From assembly GCF_008831285.2 (NCBI RefSeq), contig NC_045146.1:19111289-19175288 (forward strand): a DNA stretch of 64,000 nucleotides, given 5' to 3'. Origin of the DNA: Nymphaea colorata (taxonomy: Eukaryota > Streptophyta > Magnoliopsida > Nymphaeales > Nymphaeaceae). Below the pieces are notes generated by a model. It worked only from the letters and a program-made list of their open reading frames with translations. It made no database searches and had not been told where the DNA came from. A program made the translations under genes and the position numbers. Shown one piece after another: positions 31,811-44,300 of this stretch (positions are counted from its first letter, which is position 1; each line of letters opens with the position of its first letter).

Positions 31811-34800
31811 CTATAGCCTATCATCTTCCACATTTGATGAAACACTCAATTGCCTTTCCAACTGGTAAAAGAAAAGGAATCGTAGAGAGAGAATTATTAT
31901 TGGGTTCATCTAAAAATTAAAAAGGATCACCACATTTCAATCTTCCATTCTAATAGTGAAGAGATGGACAGTAGAGGTGTGTGTGCAGCACGCATATAAA
32001 TGTGACAGTTATTTTGCTTCCAAAAGGAATTTGAGAGGCTAGCAGTAAACCAGACACTAACGCTAACGGCCAGGTAAGAAAACTTGAAGATAACTAGATG
32101 TGATGGTGTTTTAACTTAAGGATTTGAGTAAAAACAAAGAAAATGCATCTAGCACCAGGGTTTCAGAAACCTACAATTTCATAAGGAACTAGCTCCCATA
32201 TATCTTTTTCTCTATGGTCATGAAAAATCCAAAATGAGAATATTGTGGACATAATATGATATGCATTATCTTTCTCAAATCTATAGCTTTTCTCCAGTAT
32301 TCCTGAGTTTAATGACATGCTATTCTACAGAAAATTCCATATATATAATGTGAAAGTAATATTTTATAACATTTCACCCTCTCTCCAACATTATAAAATG
32401 AAGCAATTTGGCATATTAACTCTTTACAGTATATACTGCTCCCAATTCATCTCATGCAAGCCTTGAGAAGAACCTTTAACAGACAATGATCTTCAACATC
32501 AACCTTTGACAGAACAAGGAAGTAATATCACACTTCCGAGGTTCACATCAGGAGCACTTTAACCAATGTTGCAAATATCATGACGTATCATACAATACTA
32601 CATACCATAACTACAGGGAAACAGATATGATACAAGCTTGAAAATGGGGGCTAAGATGCTGTATGCCTGTATCACATGGAACTCACATACTCCGGTATCT
32701 TACATTTTGGCACAATATTGCTTCTCTTATTTTTACGTCTTTGAAACACACAAATGTGACCTAAAAGAAACTTCAAATCACAAACATTCCTTAATGCCGA
32801 ATGTTCAGTGAGACATGAGAGATAATTTTACGGTTTAAAGTAAAAAGATAAAAAAAACTTTAAGAAACAAATTAAGCCTTTGGTGATTTCGTTATGTGGG
32901 AGCCTGCTTCTAGTTTCCAAGACACCTCACACCTCCCCCACCCAACCCAAAATAAATAAGAGAGAGAAAAAAATAGAGCTTCAGGTTACAAGAGTAAGTT
33001 TTACGTACTAAGGTTTATTTATTTAATAGAGGAATTGGTATAACCCAGACAAGTTATGCCATGAAGACAACTATACAATATAGAAAACATAACTTTATAT
33101 GCTCTTTTGCAATTCTAACTTTGTAGACGTGATCCTACCAAGAGTTAGCAGCAAATACATATTAAATCAGCTAGCTTTAAGGTTTAGATTTTCCTTTTAA
33201 GCCATCAAAAGTTCAACAACTCTTGGACAAAAACACCTAATGATAAAAAAATAAAAAGTTCATTAAAGCATGTGTGGTAATAAATAAGTGGCCATGAACA
33301 CATTAGCATATTTAGATTAAGTGAAAACATCTTTTAAGTATACGACTGGAGCTGTCGGATTTTCTCCAACCCAATTGTCTTAAATATATTAGCTCTTATT
33401 TAATATCCATTTAAGTGTTAAGAATAATTTAACTTTGTTTTATTTTAATCATCTCTATGAAACTGTGCACTCTTTGTAGCACTTAAACTATAACATTTAT
33501 TATATATTCTACGTTTTATGCAATTTAAGTATACTAACGTGAAAATTATGGCTTAATCTGCAGTTAAAGCTTATAATGTAATGTCTTTTTAGTTTTTATG
33601 CATTTTTTCTGAAATCTTCTAAGTTCTGACCTTTTCTGTAATTAAATTGCTTATTAACAAAAAATTTTATTATTACAATACATCACATTTTAGTGTGCAT
33701 CTCATTTCAGACCTAACTGAATGGTCAATGGTTACACTTACACCACATTTTACAACATTCCCCTTAACTAATCATATTACAGCCTAACCATACCATCATC
33801 TTTGACCCCAGAAGAACAAGTCTTGCACGCTGGTTTATGCAAAGCCTCCTTAAGCATGAAATCGTGAAGAAATAGGAGATGGTGGAGAAAAATAATTAAA
33901 GCACATGATAAAACATATGTTTGTAATCAACTTAAAGCAAACTATAAACATGTTCCAAATCACGAAAATTCATGTACGTAGTTACATCCAAAATTATGAC
34001 CTCAGACTTTTCCATGAAACAAGAATCTACCATTCTAAAGCACCATCATTGAGAATAATATATATATATATAATTATATATACACCTGGTTCACAAATCT
34101 CTTGGACCATGTCACTTTGTTTATATCAAAAGGGTATTTTACAAGCATATTCTGGAGCCAAATATTGGATAATATTAATGATTGACAGTTTCATGCAGGT
34201 AATTTTTTTTAGCAGAAAAACTTGATTAGCGGAAACTATTTACAGTTGAAAATTCAGTATTTGGCAGCTCAAAACTATGTCTTCTTCATAAAAGCAAACA
34301 GAGAAGTAAAGCAAGAAGATCTTGATTTTATGTTTAAGACTCTAAGGCTACAAGGATTTTCTACCTGAGCATTTTTCATCTTCAACTTTTGCAACTCTTC
34401 AGCAAGACCACCAATTCTGAAACCACGATAAACTATTAATCTTATCATATGCCCAACAGAAATGATAATGCCTATTTATGGAACATTCATACCTTTGTTG
34501 TAGTTGAATCACCTGTGACTGCAATTCCTTTTCTCTACCAAAAGTTGAAGGGGCCTGCAAATCAAATGGACTCTAAGTCAGCAATCTTGCACGACTTTAG
34601 GTTTGAGTAACATGTTTGGAGTTTGTCGTGGATAACTCCAGACTTATGCAACAGTTCGATGAAAAAGAAACAAATAATAATTATGATAATGGATTGTTTC
34701 ACCAGATTGCTGCTGAATGATTACATGATACCACAATGCGGCTCAAGATCATTACACTAGTGCCATGCCATTGCCAATAACAAAAAAATATTAAGAAAAA

Positions 34801-37800
34801 TAAAGAATCCAAGTTCATCAAAGAAACAAATATGTGAGAATGGTTCGAATTGGCAGACCACAGACTTGCCCACGTCCATGAGGTTTCATGACATGTTCAC
34901 AGAGGTAGCCCTCAGATTGTAGGCATGGTCACAAAGAACCACAACTAGTTTACCTATATATAGTATTTGTAACTTAGTTTTCCAGTCCAAGTAATAGCTA
35001 AGACCCATCTCTCATGCCAAAATGAGCTTACTAATAAAATATTTATAAGAGGTTAATATAAAGCAAAAAGAGTTAGAAATTAACAGGTGGATAGAGCATG
35101 AACACACCATTGGGATGTCACTGGCATTGACTAGAGCAGTATCAGACAGATTTCCTGTTCATGCAGTAAAAAATTGGATTATGAGACCTAGCTTTTCTGT
35201 TAACTAGGACCTAGAGTTTCTGTTAACTATCGAAACAAAAATAACAACTGTCAGCTATCACTAGTACCTGAACTCCGCTCCACACACTTAAGCAATTTAA
35301 TTATCTGGTCCTGCAAGCAGAAAAAAAAAAAGAAGAGAAAAATAGCACCAAAAAGTTAAGACTCAAACAACTCTAATGCATATAATATCAGGTAAATTTT
35401 GCTATGACGTACCCTTTGCAATGTGTTGTGATGCAAAATATTTTGCAGAGATGGAAGAATTGATGATAATATGGTGGCAGAGCTTGGAGACCCAGAAGTA
35501 GAATTAAGCAGGGAATTCGTTAATGTGATAGCCTATACAAGTAAAAAAAAAAAAAGAGTGACTGCAATGACCACATGATAAACATGAAAAGTAATAAGTA
35601 CATGTGAGACATGTAAGTCACTAGAGCATTGAACCTAGAGCTTAAGTGTTAGCTTAGGGAAATTACCTTGTTAGTGGGGGGTCCTTTACAAATAGTTCTT
35701 ATTAATAATGGGTCAGATCCCCTAGAGGATCCAATACGTATAGCTTTATATACTCTTTTGCTAACAGATTAGGGTTGCACTAGTAATGAGATCACTCTCG
35801 GTGGGGGGGAATTTTGGCTTGACAGTGTGCTAGAAGGGTGCGTGTGTGGGTTCGACTCTTAATTGCAGGATTACGCCCTACCACTACCATTAAGTATAGT
35901 AAGTTACTAGGTGCAAGGGTAGCTAATGCAAGTGAGATGAGTAGAACTTGGAAAGGCTCTAGCCTCCATCTCCATACTAAGCTATTATGAATTTGTTATG
36001 TATTTCTGCATCAGGGTACTACATGTTCTTTACATGTGGGAAGGTCAAGGAAGTTGGTGAACTGATGACATAAGACAGGACCCACCCTGCCATATTTTGG
36101 AACTGTAAGTTTGCTAAGTTAAAGTTCAGAACAGGGTAGCCTGACTTGCACATTCAAACTCAAGAAGAATCCTACAGCAGAGATCTCTTCTTGGGTCCTG
36201 CAGCAATGAGAACAGCAGATCTTTTCTATCCAGAAATGGTGGCAAACATTACTCCAATTATATGGCAAATCTGCATGTTTGACCGTAGCAAACTACTAAG
36301 ACCAATGTTTGGGTGCCTCAACTGCATTGCTGAATGGCATCATTGCTTAATCTTTGATTGGGTATTTTAAATATCAACTGAGAAATGAGATTCTAGTCAT
36401 CCCTGGTGGACATCAGTCCTTGCTTTTGTATTTTCTTAAAGCTTATAATGAAATTTCCAACTCTCAAAACATCTAACCTGCATGTCCATAATTTCATGTA
36501 GTTCTAGATAATTAATGCTTCTCATTGCCAAATCATGCAAAACAGAAACGAAAATTGAAATGCATAATTTTGCCAGTGCATTCTGCATTCACTACCATGC
36601 TAGAAACAAACAATTGCTTTGTCAAAGACCAAATCCTCAAGGATGCAGTTTAAGGGTTCATGGTTAACACAGGAAGCTACAATCCAGCATACCTTCTCAG
36701 CTGATGTGACCTTGAAACGCCCCTTATGCTGTACAACCGTTCCTTCAGATGTATCTCCCAGTGACTGCAAGCTTGCTGGAACAACCATATTGATTAAGAT
36801 GAGAGAGATTGAAATATCTATTAGCACAAAAATGGCTATGGAAATGGGCAAATACTAAGACTCGACACAAAAATTACCTGCTTGCTGGATATCCCCATTT
36901 CGCTTGTGGCGCTGGAGCAAAGGACCACTAAAATTTCGCTCAGGTGGTTTTCTCAGTTGTATGTGCTCCCTTCATTTTTCCAAAATTTTCATGGATTGTC
37001 AATACAAAAATAATGAATTTTAATAGTAGGATATGCATAAGATGATTGAACTGAATACCAACTCAAGTCCTCAATTTTGAGAACTTGAATGTTAGAAGGA
37101 AAAACATGAGAACAATTTGGATACCAAATCAGATGGTCCAGACTTCCATAATAGTCAACAAACTTAATGACATTAGTCACTATACTAGGAAGACCACATT
37201 ACTAAACTGTCCAGAAAAGTTAGAAATGCATCTTAACTACCTTTCTCCATCTCCAGTGCCACCTTTAGTTTGGGCATAAACACGTTCTGGAATAAGTGAA
37301 CCACTCAAGAATCTTTGACCCTGTCCAGGAATAAAGCCAGTGTTTCTTGATGAAGTGCAATTTCTTTCAAGGTTGTCATCATCACACTCCCTAATTTCTT
37401 GCTCTTCTACAGCTTGCGTCCTTTGTATCTGAAACAGTTGCTCTGGATAAGACTCACCATCTTCTTTCCAAGAAGGACTGCTTGTATTCACCTCATCTTC
37501 AGAAATATCAAAATACCCTCTGCACCCAATAATGATTTAAAATTACTTCAAAAACTGTTGAATTGAGCTATCATAAAGCATAATTTAGTAATTTACTGGT
37601 TCCCATAATATTCATAAGTGTACACAGTGAATGAGGTAGCCAATTATGAAATATACAACTAATTCTACTAAAACACAAAGTTTCATACACACCAAAACTT
37701 GATAATTGGTACCAAATGAATAGAAAAGTAAAAAAATTGTATCTTCATTACTTTAATGAAGCAAAAAATTGTATCCAACCAATAATATCTCAGAGCAGAA

Positions 37801-40800
37801 ACAGAAACGCACTTGAGTGCCTGAAGAGGCCGAAGAGGAAAAGAAGGCAGAGAGCTGTGTCTGAGTAGATTACGACCACCCTCCTAGGTAAGAAAAACCA
37901 AGAAAAAAAAAAAGAGATCAAGGAATGCACTTGAAGATAAAGGCGATCAGAACCTAAAAAGAAAATGTAGAAAAGCAATATGGAATTCAGTATAAGCACT
38001 TTTAAATGAGAAGTGAGAACTAGTCGACATCTCATACAATCTCAATTACTTGCTTTCAGCCCAAAAGGTATTGCTGTTTAAGAACTGAATAAAAGAATTA
38101 AAGAAATTTGAAGGAACTACACCATAATTTCATAACACAGATGCTCAGAGGAGGCTGCTTTTCACACATACTAATATTTATGACCATCTTCAGCGTAATC
38201 TCCCAAACTCATACCTCTTTTGAAGCAGTATCCCTGATATCGTCTTTGCTCTCGGAAGACAATGCACTCCCCCCATCATCTTGGTCATTAAACATCTCCT
38301 TTGTGTTTACATTCATATCCAAATCATTCACACTAGAAACATCATCAGGGTCCTGCATCTACATTATAAGAGATTATGGAGCAGGAGGGGTAAAAATCAG
38401 CCTTATTCACCATTGCCAGGGAAAGTAAGATTCATAGTGATAAGAACTACTTCAAATGTCGGAACTCAGATGAAAAGAAAGGTCCTCACAATGGCAGCTT
38501 GATTTTTCAAATCTTCCAGATTAAAATTCCATCCACTAATTCCACGAATATATTCGTGCTGCAGAAGAAAAGAAAACAGATAATCTATTATGCTTTGACA
38601 TACCCAAAAAAAATTTGCCAATAGGCAAACAATTTAGTTTCCAAAATTGCAAGATAAAACAAATATTCTGCGGCATGGAATCTTTGAGGACATTATATAA
38701 ACACACACATACACACACACAAATATAAAATCAAGTCTGCTAGAATTAAAAAACTACACATTTCAAGGTGAAACAAAACAGTGGTAATTGCATATGCCAA
38801 GGAAACCTATTCTAAAAACGAGATGTTTGACAAACAACTGATGTTTTATCCAGGGAGGAAGCTATGATCCACATACATGATACATCACAAAATAAGAGAT
38901 GAAGTATATTGTGTTCACAGACATGCACCTATACATATGCAATCTAAATTACCAAACATCCGACACTCCAGCCAATATCCACTAAGATATGAGTTTCATG
39001 TTCCTCCAATCTATGCCTAGTGAGTGATAAGGTTTCTATATGATCTTCAGGGATATGTCCATGTCAATAAAATACACTTATTAGCGCTATTGAATCAATC
39101 CCTTTTGCGGCTTCCAGCTCAAAACTTTCTGTAAGATGATAAAGTATAATATATAGCCCGTCAGCACGATTTCATATCAAGGCCCAAAAGATAAAGTTCA
39201 TTTGCGTAAGGTAGATATTAGTTGCCACAAAGCTGAATTTGTAAAATACTGCATCTTATGTGTAAAGAAGTCCAGTGAAATGGTTACAAATGATCAGATA
39301 ATTCTTCAAAAAATGGCAAAAAAAAAGAAAACATACTACCAAAGGCTAATTAGGAGGCTGACTTCAAAAAATTGTCATAAATATCGTTCTTGGTTTCTTA
39401 TCCGAAAGGTTTTTCTCAGGTATTAAACAGGAAGTTTGTTTTTCTCGTGAACTCAAAAGGTCAAAAATTATTAAGAAACAGAAAATTTATAAAATTTAAG
39501 TTTTTACTATTAATAGACATTGGTATAAAATTTATTAGGCATTAAAAAACATAAAAATTCAAATATAACAAAAAACATGAAGTTAAAAAACTTCAAAAAA
39601 AAAATACAATATTTTTATGTTGGTTCTTTTTTCAAAATGTTGCAATGTTTATGATTTTTCTTTATTTCACATCTTTTTGAGCTTCTTAAAACAGAGATTC
39701 ATGACACTGCTTAAAAATCTACAAGGGCAACCAACATGCATTTGCCAAAAGCTTCAAATAGTTAACCTTATGTCCATGTTAATAAGATTCCTATGATGAC
39801 TAAGATTAACCAATGCTCATAAGGGTTTGATTGTACAGAGGCAATTAAACTTGAAAGAAAAAGGGCTAGTTTCTTACCTGTGACATTTGCTCTTTATCTC
39901 CATAGCGGATCTTATTATTGACAAGAAAGTCAGCCTCCTTTGCCTGAGAAGAGAAACAAAAGGGCAAGGGAAAAGAAAAAAGAAAAAACAAATAATAGAG
40001 ATGAAATGGTTGGACATATCATGCCAAGGAACAAACAAACTCAGATATTCCTAATAGAATCATTGGTTGACCCTGACCTTTAATGTCCTAAATCGATCAC
40101 CAAGGGGAGCAAGACCATCAAGAATCGTCTTTGCCAAATACTCATTAGATCGCCCATGTTTAAAGAAGTGATGCTTTAAAAGCTTCTCAGATGATGGACG
40201 CTTCCTTGGATCCTTTACTAAGCAGGCAGATACCATTTCTTTAAAAGACTGCAACAAAGTAAAGCTTTCAACAGCATGACCAGTATTAGGCTCATAAAAA
40301 ATTCCAGTAGAACAGTCCTCATACCTTTGAAAATCTTTTGTCTCGTTCATAGTCAAGTCCTGGAGGTGCATTTTGCAAGGTCATAAGTAACACCTACAGC
40401 ACACGAAGGAAAAACATTTCTTTTATTTTAAGGATAGTGAAAAAAAGGGAAATTTCACCAAATGATTCCAAGTCAGAAGCCAAAGTATCGACAAAAACCT
40501 TCATTGGGGGATATTTAGAAAAAGGTGCATGACCATGAGCAAGCTCTAAAGCTGTTATTCCAAAAGACCAAATGTCTGCCCTGTTTACAACAACAATAGA
40601 AAGAAGCAAGTTTTGAGACCTTTTCGGTTCTTCAAATAAACATACAACTTCATTTCCTCTACTTACTTAAAATCATAGCCATGTAGTTGTTGCATTACCT
40701 CAGGAGCCATCCTGTCAAATGGCGACATGAATAGAAACAGATGCATTTAGTTACCAAAACAACTATCAATGTTGCATATGTAACTGTAATACATTATGCA

Positions 40801-41278
40801 AAAAAACAACAAATGAATTACTTTAGAAAACAGCAAGACAGATATAAGAAAGGGACAAAGAAAGCACCAGCATGGAGTTCCTACAAAAGTATTCCGTGAC
40901 CGTTGCCTATCACCAGTATCAAACATGCAAGCTGAAACTCCAAAATCCGCTAGCTTTACAGCACCGTTGCCATCAAGTAAAATATTCCCTGCCTGAAAGT
41001 CACAATTAGATTACACTAGAAAATATCATTACACAGTTCCAAAGCTAAGTCACATAAGTACGTGTGATTTGCCTAAGTACCCTTGTCAGATGTGGATACA
41101 GCAACATGGGTATTTGGGTACGGCTGTATTTTAAAACATAAAAGATTATATTTTCAAACTTAATTTTGTTCTTTAATTTTGATTTTTTTCCCTTCTTTTG
41201 TGTTCCCTTCCACCAAGATTCTATATTTTCCTCTCATTTTTCACCAATTTTGAGAATTTTTGTAGACTATTATATATA

Positions 41279-41332
<54 letters not shown>

Positions 41333-44300
41333 TTTGTCGTACCCCCGTAACCAAATTTTCTAAAATTGTTGTACCCATACCCGCATCTCTATACCCATAT
41401 CTGTATCATACCCGCACACCGTACCTACGTGACTTAGTTTCAAATAAATTAAATTGACTTCAAGGGCATATGTCCAGGACGTGAAACAGGTAACTGATGA
41501 TATATGAGCATGAATACATGGATGCTTTCAGTTATCAACTGTTCCATCTACAGACGTTCACTACTTCTGATAATAGTAGTCCTAAACCCACCTAGATATG
41601 GGACCTAACTGAATTCGTTATGGAAATTTTAGCTAAAGATAGAAACAAGTTCTCATGCATCAAGTGTTGCGGAAAGGATGCTCATCGAGGGAGTAATGAT
41701 TCCTCCTGGATTCTTGAAAAAGATGGGCAAGAATTAAACAATTGATCAGCACGGGAAGTCTCAGCGCAATATTAACCAGGCTATGCTTTTAAACCATGGC
41801 TGATGCCAGCCAATAGGCCAGTCTAACTTTCACATCAAATCCCAACAAGTGGCACCATTGTTATTGACACCCATGCACATATGCAGTGTAAAGTTTCAGA
41901 CCGTTATTTATAGTTTTAAGGAAGTATTCACTTCTTTAAACATATAGACATAGAACTAAGTAAAATGAAGAAGCACCACAATAAATATGGCACAGGGGAA
42001 GCTTTCTTCAAGTAGAAAGACTAAAAGTTTGGAGGGAGAGAGAGAGAGAGAAGGGCTTCTATTTATAATATTATATTAGGCAAAATCATTGTCACATATA
42101 TCGTGTACGGGTATTATATAGCGAGGAATTTCTCGAGTATAATACGGCAAAGTTGTATATCTCGGGAAAATCTCGGCAAATTTTTAAAAAATTGTAAACA
42201 TTTAATAAATCCTGAAAATTATAAAAAAATTAAAAAAAACGAAAAAACTAGAAAAGAAAGTGTATAATACGCATTTTTTTCACATTTTTTATTTTCTGGC
42301 TTTTTTTTAAAAAAGACATGCTTTTTTCACGTTTTATACGGCCGACTTATTTTTTGCGTATTATATGCATTTTTTTTTCAGAAAGACGTGTTTCCTGTGG
42401 CAAGGGGGAAAACCATTGCCACAAATATCATTCTCGGGTTTTTAATGGCAAAATTGTATTTTTTGAGAAAATCTCAGGAAAAACTCAGAAAAATTTTAAA
42501 AGTAAAAAAATTAGGTATAAGTGAAATAAATGAGAAACTAATAGGAAAACATAAATAAAACTATATAACAATAATAAAAGGAATGTTTTAATGATAATAA
42601 AATGACGAAAATAATTTAGTTTAAGTTTATATTTGAATCTATGATAATATCAATGCTATAAATAGAAAAATGAAAAAATCGCGATAATAACCTGATAAAA
42701 AAAATTCCCAATTTTTCAAAATATCACGATTTTTTCCCCTTTTTTTTCTTATTTTTGGAATTAATATCATGATATTTTTGAAAATGTCGCGATATCTGTG
42801 ACATTGGGTAAAACGTATATCGGAAGGAGGCTTCTATAAAAAATATGAATTATGAAAATCACTGTTCAATGCATGAGTTAATCATTTAGCAGACCCGAGA
42901 GGTCTTCATGGTCTTAAAAAAAAATGAATAATCCATCTGCAGCAACTCAAAAGGGTGAGTTTGGACTCAATATGGAGGTTAGTCCACCCGAGACTGAACA
43001 GGCTGCTTGCTACGATGTCTTAGGCTAATTTCAAACGAGCACAGTTTTACTTTTCCTGCCTTAGCTTAGCCCTGATTGGGATGGAAAACTGGTAAGTATA
43101 AGTCATTGAGTACCCAACCTGTCATCCACCCTATCTGAGCTTCAGATATGTGAAATAAATTGGACCAAGCAACAATTAATATTCAAGTCCTCAAATCAAA
43201 ACCATTATCAAAGAGCTTATTAAATGCTAGCCATAAATACTCAAAGACCAAATTAAGAAATCATGTTTAGTAAGGAAATGAGAAGACCTTTTACTCATTT
43301 TGTATGGAGACAACAGATATATTCGTTTTTGCTTATTTTATTTCTATCCTTATATGCATGGCAATTTTTGTAATTCAGTTGCAGGTTATATGAACTTAAA
43401 ATTTACGCTTTTCACATGGATAAAACATTATGGACTTAATCAGTTAATCCTCCACCATCAAGAACTGCTAGAGACCATGACTGGTCCATCCCAGTTCTCA
43501 TTCATGTGTTGCAACATATACTACCCTTTGTCTATAGCCATAGTTAGTAGACTTGGGCATCGGGCCAGACCGGCTCAGCCCGGCCCGATTAAAATAAAAA
43601 AAATATTTTTTTAAATATAAAATAAAAATTTTTGAATATAAAATATATTTTTAATAATAAAAAAATATATATTATTATTAAATAAAAATAATAAAAATCG
43701 GGCCAAGCCGGGCCGGTTTTGCCAGGCCTGGGCCCGGTGCCCAGGCATAATAGTTAGTGTGTTACATTTGTCTGTCATCCTGACAGAAGTTTCTGAGCTC
43801 TAAACCTTAATTCCCTGCTAGTAAAATGGCAGATAAATCATTTGGTAACAAAATTGTATCACATGCGTTATGATTAGAAAAGCACACACTTCATGCTAGA
43901 TGGAACATAATAGACACCCTAAATCAAAACTATTACCTTAACATCCCGATGAATGTGCCCATGACTATGAAGATAAACGAGAGCTTTAAGCACTTCACGT
44001 AATAATGTTGCAATAACAGGTTCTTCAAACCCTTCCGCATAAGCAGATTTCATTATATGAAGACAAGAGCCTCCAGCCATATAAGGCATTACAACCCAAA
44101 GGCTATGGTCATTCGTGAAAGAGCAATGTGCTTTTAGGAGATTAGGATGATCTGTCAAACTCATAGTCTGCACTTCACGTCGAATTCCATCCTGTACAAT
44201 AGATGGTGTTAGCCTAAACAATAGATCTTAGCACCTAAGACGCCTGCAGTAAATATTTTGGCCAAATGGGACAAATGAAAAATGCAACGGAAAAGATCAA

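Noticed and set aside
31618..31920. 100-codon plus-strand open frame
   Set aside because: It overlaps antisense the last kinase exon (31811-31861), has no known domain and no splice-linked partners.
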